From Rahnella aceris (GTDB taxonomy: Bacteria; Pseudomonadota; Gammaproteobacteria; Enterobacterales; Enterobacteriaceae), in NCBI RefSeq assembly GCF_011684115.1, contig NZ_JAADJV010000001.1:2480001-2544000 (forward strand): a DNA stretch of 64,000 nt, read 5' to 3'. A program made the position numbers and the translations under genes. The notes beneath the pieces were generated by a model. The model saw only the letters and a list, made by a program, of their open reading frames with translations, ran no database searches and was not told the DNA's origin. Below are positions 1 through 8,776 of this stretch, one piece after another; position 1 is the first letter of the stretch, and each line of letters opens with the position of its first letter.

Positions 1-846
1 TTCCCGCGTCTGGCCGATCGCCTGACGCAAAAACAGTTGCTCGACCAGCTCGGTCTGGCGACTGCGCCGTGGCAATTGCTGGCCGATGCCGCCGAATGGC
101 CGCAGGTATTCTCCCGGCTTGGCCAACTGGCGATTGTGAAACGTCGCGTCGGCGGGTACGACGGCCGGGGTCAGTGGCGTCTGCGTTCTGGTGAAGAAAA
201 TACGCTGCCGCAGGATTGCTATGGCGAATGCATCGTTGAGCAGGGTATCAACTTCTCCGGTGAAGTTTCGCTGGTGGGCGCGCGCGGTCACGATGGTAAA
301 ACCGTGTTTTATCCGCTGACCCATAACCTGCATCAGGACGGCATTCTGCGCACCAGTGTTGTGCTGCCGCAGCCGGATGCCGCCCTGCAACAGCAGGCAG
401 AAAACATGCTGTCGGCGATCATGAACGAACTGAATTATGTCGGCGTGATGGCAATGGAGTGTTTCGTGGTCAGCGAAGGTTTGCTGATCAATGAGCTGGC
501 ACCGCGTGTGCATAACAGCGGGCACTGGACACAGAACGGCGCCTCTTACAGTCAGTTTGAAATGCATCTGCGCGCCATCCTTGGTCTGCCGCTGCCGAAA
601 CCGGTGGTGAGCACACCGTCAGTGATGGTGAATCTGATTGGCACGGATGTGTCAGAAAAATGGCTGAGCCTGCCGCTGGTCAATCTGCACTGGTACGAGA
701 AAGACGTGCGTCCGGGTCGTAAAGTCGGACACCTGAATCTCAACGACGCCAGCGTCCGCCTGCTGAAAGACAATCTCAACGCACTGGTCCCGATGCTGCC
801 GGAAGAATACGCCAGCGGGATTGAATGGGCAGTTGAAAAGCTTTGA
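1..846 (+). CDS. purK: 5-(carboxyamino)imidazole ribonucleotide synthase PurK, 5' end cut by window
   Basis: ATP-grasp enzyme of purine synthesis that carboxylates AIR to N5-CAIR using ATP and bicarbonate. The frame is open from base 1 with no start inside the window, so about 281 C-terminal residues are visible and roughly the first 75 of about 355 are missing. The apparent TTG start at base 37 is internal, because upstream codons continue the conserved text (LADRLTQKQ). ATP-grasp hallmarks seen are VKRRVGGYDGRGQW, YGECIVEQGINFSGEVS and INELAPRVHNSGHWT. Its partner purE is expected just upstream, outside the window. No frameshift or other anomaly was seen. Confidence 0.97.
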   Translation, partial: FPRLADRLTQKQLLDQLGLATAPWQLLADAAEWPQVFSRLGQLAIVKRRVGGYDGRGQWRLRSGEENTLPQDCYGECIVEQGINFSGEVSLVGARGHDGKTVFYPLTHNLHQDGILRTSVVLPQPDAALQQQAENMLSAIMNELNYVGVMAMECFVVSEGLLINELAPRVHNSGHWTQNGASYSQFEMHLRAILGLPLPKPVVSTPSVMVNLIGTDVSEKWLSLPLVNLHWYEKDVRPGRKVGHLNLNDASVRLLKDNLNALVPMLPEEYASGIEWAVEKL

Positions 847-855
847 TTTGATCGG

Positions 856-983
856 CTCCCTCCCCTGCGAAGGGGAGGGTTGGGGTGGGGTATTAAGGTC
901 AAAATCTCATAGTTAAAGTGTGCTTTGACAAACAGTTAGCCATTAAAACCCCCTCCCTGCCTCCCCCTTCGCAGGGGGAGGAG
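856..983. repeat. Inverted pair of GC-rich palindromic repeats
   Basis: Two related hairpins face each other in the gap between the convergent purK and ybbP ends. Unit 1 has a 9-bp stem (858-866 with 871-879) and a GCGA loop. Unit 2 has a 9-bp stem (960-968 with 973-981) and a TCGC loop, the reverse complement of the first. Similarity extends past the stems: GGGTTGGGGTGGGGTATTAA in unit 1 resembles the inverse of unit 2. This is a BIME-like arrangement of REP-type elements; a transcription-termination or mRNA-stabilising role is inference. Confidence 0.8.
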
Positions 984-991
984 TTTAGAAA

Positions 992-3424
992 CTACGAGTC
1001 GTATTGCCGGAACAACGCCCGCCCCCGCAGCAACCGCACACCCAGCCAACCGCCGCAAACCGACAGCAGCACCGCGCTGACCACCGGTACCGCAATCCAC
1101 ATCAGATAATTCGGTTCCCATGGGAAATCGAAAACCTGGCGTTGCAGTAGCCACAATGCAGCTTCCGCGCCGATGGCGGCGGCGATCCCCGCCACCAGCC
1201 CGAGCACGGCAAATTCACACCACAATGTCCGGTGCAGCATTTTTTTGCTGGCACCCAGCGTGCGGTAAACAATCAGCTCCTGACGGCGCTGACGCATGCC
1301 GACCTGAATCTGCGCCAGCAGCAGCAATCCGCCGCACAGCATCACCAGGATCACCATCACTTCCAGCGCCCGACTCACCTGCTGTAATACCTGGCCGACC
1401 TGACGCAGGATCGAGCCGATATCCAGCAAACTCAGCGTCGGGAACTGACGGTTAAGCTGCGTGATGGTGCTGACATCACCGTGATAACGGAAGCTGGTCA
1501 GCCAGCTTTGCGGTTGTGCATCCAGCGCACCCGGCGGGAAGATGAAGTAGAAATTCGGCTTCAGGCTGTCCCAGTCCACTTTACGCAGGCTGGTGATTTT
1601 GGCGCTGAATTCCTGCGTATCACCGCTGAACGTGACGGTATCGCCCAGCTTCAGTCCCAGACGCCCCGCCAGCCCTTCATCTACCGACACTTCACCGGCT
1701 TTCGGCGGTCCGTTGCCTGCAACCAGCGGATTGTGATCCGGCAGTCCCTGCATCCAGGTCAGATTCAGTTCACGGTTGACCGCCTCTCCCCCTGCGTCAT
1801 CCGGTTTGATGATATCAGTGGCAACTTTGTCGTTAATCTTCGTCAGACGTACCCGCACAATCGGGTAGAAGGTTTCCGGTTGCGCGTTATGCTGATGCAG
1901 GAAATCCGTCACCTGCGGGATTTGGTCTTTGGTGATATTAAGCAGGAAGTAATTCGGGCTGTCCGGCGGCAGTTGTTGCTCCCAGCGATCCAGTAAATCC
2001 CCGCGCATCACCAGCAGCAACGCCAGCAACATAAATGACATCGAGAATGCCGCCAGTTGGCTGAGCGTCACCCACGGCTGACGCAGCAGACGGTTGACCG
2101 CCAGACGCAGCGGTAACTGACGGAATGTCAGCTTGCGTAACAGCAGCAGCGCCCCCCAGCCAATCAGACCAAGCAGCAGCGAAAGTACCAGTACGCCCGC
2201 CAGCAATGACCAGAGCAGCGAACTGCCGCCCATCAGCGCCGCCAGCAAACCCACCACTACCACAACCATCACCGGCAGGAAATAACGCAGCGGCCATACA
2301 TTTGCCACCACATCATGGCGCAGCACCCGCAGTGGCTGGGTCGCAAGCAACTGGCGATACGGACGAATGCCGATCAACAGCGAGATCACCACCATCGCGC
2401 CCATCGACCACACCCACGGCCAGCCACCGGCAGGCGGTAATTCTGCCGGCAAAACCGGCGCCAGCACTTTCATCAGGATGGCTTCAAATGCCAGACCAAC
2501 CACACTGCCGCACAACCCCGCCAGCGCCAGCACCGCCAGCCACTGACCGATAATCAGTTTTTGCAGCGCCTTTTTCCCGGCACCCAGCGTTTTCAGTACC
2601 GCAACCAGATCATAACGGCTGCGGCAGTAATGCCCCATCGACACGGCAATCGCGGCGATTGACAGCATCAGGGTCAGCAGTGCCGACAGCGTGAGGAATT
2701 GCTGAGAGCGCTGTAATGATTTGCCCAGCGCCCCGTCGGAATCCTCCATCCCGCTCCAGCGCTGATCAGGCTTAAGCAGACCTTTTATCGCTTCGCCGTA
2801 ACTTTGAATCGCTTGCGGCGAACCGGCAAACATATAGCGATAGGTCAGACGACTGCCCGGCTGAACAGCCCCGGTTTTCGGCACGTCTTCCAGATTCATG
2901 ATCACCCGGGGCGCAGTCTGGAACGGGTTAAAGCCCGAATCCGGCTCCTGAACAATCACACCGGCAATTTTCAGCGTGGTATCTCCGACATCCAGATTGT
3001 CGCCGACTTTTACGTTCAGCAGTGCCAGCAGGCGCGGCGCGACCAGCACCGTTCCCGGTTCAGGTTTCAGTCCTGCCGGTTCGGTTTGTAACGCGCCATA
3101 CAGCGGATATGCCAGATCGGTGGCTTTCACCGCCGCCAGTTGCGGCGTTTCGCCGGCAAACGTCATGGTCATAAAAGAGAGCTGACGGCTGACTTTCAGC
3201 CCCTGCGACTGTGCATCCTGCAACCAGGCTTCCGTAATCGGATGCGCGGAACGCAGGACGCGATCCCCGGCGATAAACTCACGGCTTTGCTGACTCAGCC
3301 CTTTGTCCATGCGGTCGCTGATACTGCCAAGCGCCAGCACACAGGCCACTGCCAGGGTCAGCGCCAGCCAGACGATCAGCAGCGAAGGCGAACGCCATTC
3401 CCGCCAGAACCAGCGCCAGATCAT
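992..3424 (-). CDS. ybbP: Putative ABC transporter permease YbbP (FtsX/MacB-like)
   Basis: Inner-membrane subunit of an uncharacterised lipoprotein-release or export-type ABC system, paired with YbbA. I place the start at 3424, giving 810 residues. This ATG overlaps the ybbA stop as ATGA and has GGGAGGA six bases upstream; an in-frame start four codons earlier lacks these features. Domain order is an N-terminal TM helix (about 10-30), a periplasmic domain, an FtsX block of membrane helices (about 250-450), a second periplasmic domain, and a second FtsX block near the C-terminus. Sequence closely matches E. coli YbbP, including the WRTLGA-type region (here YRTLGASKK). The substrate is unknown. 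Confidence 0.95.
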   Translation of the reverse strand: MIWRWFWREWRSPSLLIVWLALTLAVACVLALGSISDRMDKGLSQQSREFIAGDRVLRSAHPITEAWLQDAQSQGLKVSRQLSFMTMTFAGETPQLAAVKATDLAYPLYGALQTEPAGLKPEPGTVLVAPRLLALLNVKVGDNLDVGDTTLKIAGVIVQEPDSGFNPFQTAPRVIMNLEDVPKTGAVQPGSRLTYRYMFAGSPQAIQSYGEAIKGLLKPDQRWSGMEDSDGALGKSLQRSQQFLTLSALLTLMLSIAAIAVSMGHYCRSRYDLVAVLKTLGAGKKALQKLIIGQWLAVLALAGLCGSVVGLAFEAILMKVLAPVLPAELPPAGGWPWVWSMGAMVVISLLIGIRPYRQLLATQPLRVLRHDVVANVWPLRYFLPVMVVVVVGLLAALMGGSSLLWSLLAGVLVLSLLLGLIGWGALLLLRKLTFRQLPLRLAVNRLLRQPWVTLSQLAAFSMSFMLLALLLVMRGDLLDRWEQQLPPDSPNYFLLNITKDQIPQVTDFLHQHNAQPETFYPIVRVRLTKINDKVATDIIKPDDAGGEAVNRELNLTWMQGLPDHNPLVAGNGPPKAGEVSVDEGLAGRLGLKLGDTVTFSGDTQEFSAKITSLRKVDWDSLKPNFYFIFPPGALDAQPQSWLTSFRYHGDVSTITQLNRQFPTLSLLDIGSILRQVGQVLQQVSRALEVMVILVMLCGGLLLLAQIQVGMRQRRQELIVYRTLGASKKMLHRTLWCEFAVLGLVAGIAAAIGAEAALWLLQRQVFDFPWEPNYLMWIAVPVVSAVLLSVCGGWLGVRLLRGRALFRQYDS

Positions 3425-4107
3425 GCTTCCTCCCATAATTTCCCGTCGCGCAGACGCAACCGCCGCTGACAGCGCGCCGCCAGCTGTTCGTCATGCGTGA
3501 CCAGAATCAGCGTCGTTGCCGCATCGCGGTTCAGTGAAAACAGCAAATCGACAATACGCTCGCCGGTCACGCGATCCAGATTGCCGGTCGGCTCATCGGC
3601 AAACAATAATTTCGGCTTGCCGATGAATGCCCGCGCCAGCGCCACACGCTGTTGTTCGCCGCCGGAAAGCTGCGCCGGAAGATGATGCAGACGCCCGCCC
3701 AGCCCGAGACTTTCCAGTAACTGCACGGCCTGCTGACGACTGCTGCTGTCGCTTTCACCGCGCAACAACGCAGGAAGCTGGACGTTTTCCAGTGCGTTGA
3801 GTGTCGGCACCAGCATGAAAGACTGGAACACGAAACCGACATTTTTTGCCCGTAGCGCCGCGCGCCCTTCCTCATTGAGTTCGCTGAGGGATTTGCCCAG
3901 TAATTTCACATCACCCCGGGTGCCATCATCCAGCCCGGCAAGAATGCCCAGCAAGGTGGATTTACCGGAACCGGATTCGCCAATCAGGGCAATTGTCTGG
4001 GCAGGTTTGACAACCAGCTCCACACCGGACAGGATGGTGAGCTGACCTTCACCCTGACCGACGTGCTTACTTAGATGATGAACTTCAAGAACATTTTCCG
4101 CTGGCAT
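3421..4107 (-). CDS. ybbA: ABC transporter ATP-binding protein YbbA
   Basis: Cytoplasmic ATPase of 228 residues in the LolD/MacB subfamily, partner of YbbP. Walker A is GESGSGKST (about 38-46), the signature is LSGGEQQRVALARA, Walker B is LLFADEPTGNLD, and the switch histidine is in LVTHD. The stop overlaps the ybbP start by four bases, so the two are translationally coupled. The start lies inside the start of the divergent tesA gene: the two reading frames overlap by 33 bp on opposite strands, as in E. coli. The physiological substrate is unknown. Confidence 0.95.
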   Translation of the reverse strand: MPAENVLEVHHLSKHVGQGEGQLTILSGVELVVKPAQTIALIGESGSGKSTLLGILAGLDDGTRGDVKLLGKSLSELNEEGRAALRAKNVGFVFQSFMLVPTLNALENVQLPALLRGESDSSSRQQAVQLLESLGLGGRLHHLPAQLSGGEQQRVALARAFIGKPKLLFADEPTGNLDRVTGERIVDLLFSLNRDAATTLILVTHDEQLAARCQRRLRLRDGKLWEEA

Positions 4108-4707
4108 CTCCCCTTCCTTATGTTGTTAGGATTATTGAGTTTTCGCGCCGTTGCTGCTGATAACTTGCTGATTATTGGCGACAGTTTGAGTGCAGTCTAT
4201 CGCCTTCCGGTAGCCGAATCCTGGCCGACATTACTGAATAACACATGGCAAAAAGAAGGTGGCAAGCCCACCATAATCAACGCCAGTATCAGCGGCGATA
4301 CCGCTGAACAAGGGCTGGCACGCCTGCCATCCTTGCTGCAACAACATCACCCCCGCTGGGTGCTGATTGAACTGGGTGCCAACGACGGATTGCGGGGTTT
4401 CCCGCCACAAACCCTTTCCCGGACGCTGCAACAGGTGATTGAACAGGTAAAACAGAGCAATGCCCAACCGTTGCTGATGCAAATCCGTCTGCCACCCAAT
4501 TATGGCCGCCGCTACGGCGACGCGTTCTACGCCATTTATCCGGCGCTGGCAAAGCAGGAAAACATCCCGCTGGTGCCGTTCTTTATGGAGCAGGTCGCCG
4601 TGAAACCTGAATGGATGCAGGACGACGGTTTACATCCTGCGCTGGCAGCACAATCCTTTATTGCCGGATGGATGTCAGAAAAACTCACGCCGCTGCTGAC
4701 GCATTAG
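4075..4707 (+). CDS. tesA: Periplasmic multifunctional thioesterase/protease/lysophospholipase TesA
   Basis: SGNH/GDSL hydrolase of 210 residues that cleaves acyl-CoA thioesters and lysophospholipids in the periplasm. A signal peptide is visible (FRWHLPFLMLLGLLSFRAVAA, cleavage near residue 28). Block I is GDSLS with the nucleophilic Ser, block III is GANDGLRG, and the Asp-His pair is in QDDGLHP. The residue right after GDSLSA is Val, where E. coli has Gly (GDSLSAGYR versus GDSLSAVYR). The first 33 bases overlap the start of ybbA on the other strand, so both promoters must lie inside the neighbouring gene or the overlap. Confidence 0.95.
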   Translation: MMNFKNIFRWHLPFLMLLGLLSFRAVAADNLLIIGDSLSAVYRLPVAESWPTLLNNTWQKEGGKPTIINASISGDTAEQGLARLPSLLQQHHPRWVLIELGANDGLRGFPPQTLSRTLQQVIEQVKQSNAQPLLMQIRLPPNYGRRYGDAFYAIYPALAKQENIPLVPFFMEQVAVKPEWMQDDGLHPALAAQSFIAGWMSEKLTPLLTH

Positions 4708-4829
4708 GGTTAAAATACGACGAATAAAAATAATACCGGGACGTGAGTAAAACCAAGACGTTACCTTTTTCACCCGACTCCCTAGTAAATCACAGTCATA
4801 AAAAATAGGGACACCTCACAGGTAAAGTT

Positions 4830-5606
4830 ATGCAAAAAGCAGTATTAATCACCGGTTGTTCCAGCGGTATCGGGCTGGTTGCCGCACAGGATTTGCGCGC
4901 ACGCGGTTATCGGGTACTGGCGGCATGTCGGAAAACGCAGGATATCGACACGCTGCAGCAGATGGGGTTTGAAACTATTCAGTGCGATCTTGATGATAAA
5001 CAGAGCGTCGAACTTGCGGCCGCCGAGGTCATTGCGCTGACAGGCAACCGTCTGTATGGCTTGTTTAATAATGCGGGTTACGGCGTTTATGGCCCGCTCA
5101 GCAGCATCAGCCGTGAGCAGTTCGAACAACAATTCTCCACCAATTTATTTGGTACACATCAGCTGACGCAGCTTCTGTTACCCGCCATGTTGCCACACGG
5201 CGAAGGCCGTATTATCCAGACCAGCTCGGTGATGGGGCTGATTACTACGCCGCGCCGGGGCGTGTATGCTGCCAGTAAATTTGCACTGGAGGCCTGGTCC
5301 GACACACTGCGCATGGAGCTGCACGGCACCGGTATTCAGGTCAGCCTGATTGAACCCGGCCCGCTGAGCAGTAATTTCACCGCCAATGTGAGTCAGTCGC
5401 AGACCGACCAGCCGGTCGAAAATCCGGGTATTGCCCGTCGTTTTACACTCAAGCCGGAGGCGGTTTTGCCCAAACTGCACCATGCTTTAGAACATCCGCG
5501 CGCGCGCCTGCGTTATCCGGTCACACTGGTCGCCCATGCACTGACGGTGCTGAAACGCCTGTTGCCCGCGCGCGTGCTGGACAAAATATTACGCGGAAAC
5601 AGCTAA
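4830..5606 (+). CDS. ybbO: Short-chain dehydrogenase/reductase YbbO
   Basis: NADP-dependent oxidoreductase of 258 residues, classical SDR family; the E. coli protein reduces aldehydes. The cofactor motif TGCSSGIG is at about 8-15, NNAGYG at about 82-87, the catalytic Ser in QTSSVMG, and the Tyr-Lys pair in YAASK. The protein begins at MQKAVLITG, shorter than the annotated E. coli N-terminus. The 120 bases upstream are AT-rich and probably hold the promoter, but I saw no clear operator. Confidence 0.93.
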   Translation: MQKAVLITGCSSGIGLVAAQDLRARGYRVLAACRKTQDIDTLQQMGFETIQCDLDDKQSVELAAAEVIALTGNRLYGLFNNAGYGVYGPLSSISREQFEQQFSTNLFGTHQLTQLLLPAMLPHGEGRIIQTSSVMGLITTPRRGVYAASKFALEAWSDTLRMELHGTGIQVSLIEPGPLSSNFTANVSQSQTDQPVENPGIARRFTLKPEAVLPKLHHALEHPRARLRYPVTLVAHALTVLKRLLPARVLDKILRGNS

Positions 5607-5672
5607 GTAAAAGCGATACGGGGTTGAAGCGGCAAGAGTCGCCCCCATTTGTTCTTAAATACTTTAATTTTC

Positions 5673-5797
5673 TATACCCTAAATAATTCGAGTTGCGGGA
5701 AGGCGGCAAGCTCACGAAGACCCGGGAGCTTAGATAACTAAGTGACCGGGCTGAATGAGCGCAGCCAACGCATCAGCAGCTCGAAGTATGACGGGTA
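5673..5797. repeat. Palindromic intergenic repeat (MITE-like), copy A, about 125 bp
   Basis: Miniature repeat with near-perfect terminal inverted arms: 5683-5696 (ATAATTCGAGTTGC) pairs with 5776-5789 (GCAGCTCGAAGTAT). The core contains GGCGGCAAGC, GAGCTTAGATAACTAAGTGA and GCGCAGCCAACGCA. The same architecture recurs at 57119-57240 and as a truncated end at 18727-18770. I recognise it as a repeat family common in Serratia, Yersinia and Rahnella intergenic DNA. It lies just upstream of the ybbN ribosome-binding site. Confidence 0.88.
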
Positions 5798-5814
5798 GCG
5801 GAGAGACAGAATTC

Positions 5815-6672
5815 ATGCTTGCACAACCTACAGTAATCGATATCAACGAAACCAACCTGCACCAGACGCTGGAACAATCCATGTCTGTGCCGGTGATGTT
5901 CTATTTCTGGTCTGAACGCAGCCAGCATTGCCTGCAACTGGGTCCGGTTCTCGACAAACTGGCCGTCGAATACGCCGGTCAGCTAATCCTGGCAAAAGTG
6001 GACTGCGATGCCGAGCAGATGATCGCCCAGCAGTTTGGTCTGCGCTCGATCCCTGCCGTTTATCTGTTCAAAGACGGTCAGCCGGTCGATGGTTTCCAGG
6101 GTCCGCAGCCGGAAGAAGTGATCCGCGAACTGCTGCAGAAAGTGTTGCCGAAAGAAGAAGAGCTGAAACTGGCTCAGGCGCAGGAAATGTTGCAAGCGGG
6201 CGATGTGAATGGTGCCCTGCCGTTGCTGAAAGAAGCATGGCAGTTGAGCAATCAGCGCAGTGACATCGGTTTGTTGCTGGCGGAAACACAAATTAATCTG
6301 CACCGTACTGACGATGCCGAAGCCGTGCTGGCGACCATTCCGTTACAGGATAAAGATTCCCGTTATCAGGGGCTGATTGCGCAGATCGAGTTACTGAAAC
6401 AGGCCGCCGATACGCCGGAAATTCAGCAACTTCAGCAGGCGTTGTCGCAGGATCCTGAGAATGCCGAGCTGGTGGTCAAACTCAGCCTGCAACTTCATCA
6501 GGTCGGGCGTAATGAAGAAGCGCTGGAACTGCTGATGGCACCGCTGAAGAAAGACTTAGGGGCGGCGAACGGTGCGGCACGTAAAACGCTGATGGATATT
6601 ATGGCAGCACTCGGCACCGGCGATGCGCTGGCCGCCAAATACCGCCGCCAGTTATATTCCCTGCTCTATTGA
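5815..6672 (+). CDS. ybbN: Thioredoxin-like chaperedoxin YbbN/CnoX
   Basis: Cytoplasmic holdase with an N-terminal thioredoxin fold and C-terminal TPR repeats, which protects substrates from oxidative aggregation and hands them to DnaK and GroEL (family knowledge). The start at 5815 ([12 protein letters not shown], 285 residues) matches E. coli and follows a GGAGAGA ribosome-binding site. An upstream in-frame ATG at 5755 would translate through the intergenic repeat and should not be used. The active-site CXXC is replaced by SQHC, as in E. coli, so the protein lacks classical oxidoreductase chemistry. The TPR region runs from about residue 115 to the end. Confidence 0.95.
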   Translation: MLAQPTVIDINETNLHQTLEQSMSVPVMFYFWSERSQHCLQLGPVLDKLAVEYAGQLILAKVDCDAEQMIAQQFGLRSIPAVYLFKDGQPVDGFQGPQPEEVIRELLQKVLPKEEELKLAQAQEMLQAGDVNGALPLLKEAWQLSNQRSDIGLLLAETQINLHRTDDAEAVLATIPLQDKDSRYQGLIAQIELLKQAADTPEIQQLQQALSQDPENAELVVKLSLQLHQVGRNEEALELLMAPLKKDLGAANGAARKTLMDIMAALGTGDALAAKYRRQLYSLLY

Positions 6673-6700
6673 TTCATCCGGTTTCACCGTAAACGCCCTG

Positions 6701-6733
6701 CGCACGTCACTTCTCCGGACGTGCGTTTTTTTT
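6701..6733 (+). terminator. Rho-independent terminator after ybbN
   Basis: An 8-bp stem (CGCACGTC with GACGTGCG) and a 9-base loop are followed by eight T residues. It sits 28 bases after the ybbN stop and separates it from qmcA. Confidence 0.92.
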
Positions 6734-6908
6734 AGCATTTCCCCCGTCTTTTATCCTCTGAACTATCCTTTTATTAATACGATGACTTAACGATTTGTGC
6801 GACAATTGAACACGCGCCTGACCGGTCGGTGAGTGCGCCAGGGACATGTTTTTATTCGATTATTCCCCCGTGGATAGTCAGAACACAGTTTTACAGGAGT
6901 TTCATACT

Positions 6909-7829
6909 ATGTTTGACCTTATTCCCATCCCTATCCTTATTCTGATCGTACTGGCGCTGCTGATGGTGTACGCCGGGATCAAGATCGTGCCCCAGGGCTA
7001 CCAGTGGACCGTCGAACGTTTTGGCCGCTATACCAAAACCCTGATGCCGGGGCTGAACCTGGTGGTGCCGTTTGTTGACCGCATCGGCCGCAAAATCAAT
7101 ATGATGGAACAGGTGCTGGACATTCCTTCTCAGGAAGTGATTTCCCGCGATAACGCCAATGTTGCCATCGATGCCGTGTGTTTTATTCAGGTGATTGATC
7201 CGGCGCGCGCCGCCTATGAAGTCAGCAATCTGGAGCAGGCGATCGTTAACCTGACGATGACCAACTTCCGTACCGTTCTCGGCTCGATGGAACTGGACGA
7301 AATGTTGTCACAACGCGACAACATCAACGCACGTTTGCTGCATATCGTCGATGAAGCCACCAATCCGTGGGGCGTGAAAATCACCCGTATCGAGATCCGC
7401 GATGTGCGCCCACCGGCTGAACTGATTTCCGCCATGAACGCGCAGATGAAAGCCGAACGTACAAAGCGTGCCGATATTCTGGAAGCTGAAGGCGTGCGTC
7501 AGTCCGCAATTTTGCGTGCTGAAGGTGAAAAACAGTCACAAATCCTGAAAGCCGAAGGTGAGCGTCAGTCAGCATTCCTGCAGGCAGAAGCGCGTGAACG
7601 TGCGGCGGAAGCGGAAGCGCAGGCAACCAAAATGGTGTCCGAGGCGATTGCGGCCGGTGATGTGCGGGCGATTAACTACTTCGTGGCACAAAAATATACC
7701 GATGCCCTGACGAAAATCGGTTCTGCCAATAACAGCAAAATCATCATGATGCCGCTGGATGCCACCAGCCTGATGGGCTCCATTGGCGGGATTGCTGAGT
7801 TGCTGAAAGAAACCAAAGGCGGCAAATAA
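6909..7829 (+). CDS. qmcA: SPFH/band-7 membrane protein QmcA
   Basis: Stomatin/prohibitin-like inner-membrane protein of 306 residues. In E. coli it is a multicopy suppressor of the ftsH htpX growth defect and binds FtsH. The start at 6909 is set by an AGGAG ten bases upstream and by E. coli homology; an in-frame ATG 21 codons earlier is probably not used. One TM helix (about 5-25) is followed by the SPFH domain (about 25-190) and an Ala/Glu-rich coiled coil with repeated [19 protein letters not shown] units. Its stop overlaps the ybbJ start (TAATG), so it forms a coupled SPFH-NfeD pair. Confidence 0.95.
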   Translation: MFDLIPIPILILIVLALLMVYAGIKIVPQGYQWTVERFGRYTKTLMPGLNLVVPFVDRIGRKINMMEQVLDIPSQEVISRDNANVAIDAVCFIQVIDPARAAYEVSNLEQAIVNLTMTNFRTVLGSMELDEMLSQRDNINARLLHIVDEATNPWGVKITRIEIRDVRPPAELISAMNAQMKAERTKRADILEAEGVRQSAILRAEGEKQSQILKAEGERQSAFLQAEARERAAEAEAQATKMVSEAIAAGDVRAINYFVAQKYTDALTKIGSANNSKIIMMPLDATSLMGSIGGIAELLKETKGGK

Positions 7830-8284
7830 TGCTGCATGATTTCATGGCAAATCCGCACGTATTCTGGCTGTCTCTGGGTGGCCTGTTGCTGGCGGCTGAG
7901 CTGGTCGGTGCGAGTGGTTACTTGCTGTGGAGCGGCGTGGCAGCGGCCCTGGTGGGTGCTGTCACCTGGATCCTGCCGTTGCCGTGGGAATGGCAGGGCA
8001 CGGCGTTCGCGCTGCTGACCATTCTGGCGGCGTGGTTGTGGTGGAAGTGGCTGAACCAGCGGGTGGATAAATCTTCCGGCAATGCCGCACTCAATCAGCG
8101 AGGCCAGCAATTAGTGGGCACTTACGCTACGGTGCTGGAACCGGTAACTAACCAGTTCACACGGGTACAAATCGGTGACAGCAGCTGGCGCGCGATCTGC
8201 AGCTCCCCTCTGAACGTCGGGGACAAAGTCGTTATCACCGGCGTGGAAGGGGCGACGCTGCGCGTAGAACCCGATGCGCGTTAA
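7829..8284 (+). CDS. ybbJ: NfeD-family membrane protein YbbJ
   Basis: Membrane protein of 151 residues with hydrophobic segments in the first 75 residues and a C-terminal OB-fold NfeD domain. It is coupled to qmcA by a one-base TAATG overlap. NfeD proteins act with SPFH partners in membrane quality control (family knowledge). Its last four bases overlap the convergent cueR end. Confidence 0.93.
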   Translation: MLHDFMANPHVFWLSLGGLLLAAELVGASGYLLWSGVAAALVGAVTWILPLPWEWQGTAFALLTILAAWLWWKWLNQRVDKSSGNAALNQRGQQLVGTYATVLEPVTNQFTRVQIGDSSWRAICSSPLNVGDKVVITGVEGATLRVEPDAR

Positions 8285-8685
8285 TGTTTGTTATGACAGC
8301 AGCCGCTGAGATTATCGATGATCGGGCAATCCGCACCCTCGTCGCCGGGGCAGGATTCCGCCAGCGTCAGTAAGCGCTCACGCATCACTTTCAGTTCTTC
8401 AATGTGCCGCGCAATTTCGGCGGCCTTTTCTAATGTCCGCGCTTTTACGTCAGCACTGTGCCTGTCAGGATTGTGGAATAATGCCACCAGCTCCTGACAC
8501 TCTTCCAGCGTAAAACCAACCTGCCGCGCCTGGCGCAACAACGTCAGTTCTTCGATATGTTTTTGTGCATAGCTGCGGTAGCCGTTTTCACTGCGAGCCG
8601 GTGCGGTGACCAGCCCTTTCTCTTCATAAAAACGAATCGCTTTGCTGGTCAGCCCGGTTTTTTTCGCCACATCACTGATGTTCAT
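8281..8685 (-). CDS. cueR: Copper-responsive MerR-family activator CueR
   Basis: Cytoplasmic Cu(I) sensor of 134 residues that activates copA (and cueO) by distorting the promoter. The winged-helix HTH is at the N-terminus ([19 protein letters not shown]), a dimerisation helix follows, and the metal-binding cysteines lie in CPGDEGADC near the C-terminus, with a second CCHNKH tail. It is transcribed divergently from copA with a 91-bp gap to the copA start. In E. coli cueR is separated from copA by other genes; here they are direct neighbours. Confidence 0.97.
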   Translation of the reverse strand: MNISDVAKKTGLTSKAIRFYEEKGLVTAPARSENGYRSYAQKHIEELTLLRQARQVGFTLEECQELVALFHNPDRHSADVKARTLEKAAEIARHIEELKVMRERLLTLAESCPGDEGADCPIIDNLSGCCHNKH

Positions 8686-8694
8686 TTTGCCTCC

Positions 8695-8725
8695 TTGACC
8701 TTACCCTTGCTGGAAGGTTTATGCT
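8695..8725 (+). promoter_or_regulatory. CueR-controlled copA promoter with 19-bp spacer
   Basis: The -35 element TTGACC (8695-8700) and the -10 element TATGCT (8720-8725) are separated by exactly 19 bp, the overlong spacer typical of MerR-family activated promoters. The spacer holds an imperfect dyad, ACCTTAC then GGAAGGT, matching the CueR box of E. coli copA. Confidence 0.93.
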
Positions 8726-8776
8726 CTATAACTAGTGAAATTTGACAATCAGGTCAAGGCAAAAAGGAAATTCATC

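Noticed and set aside
5755..5814. N-terminal extension of ybbN
   Set aside because: It is encoded by the intergenic repeat; the start at 5815 has a ribosome-binding site and E. coli homology.
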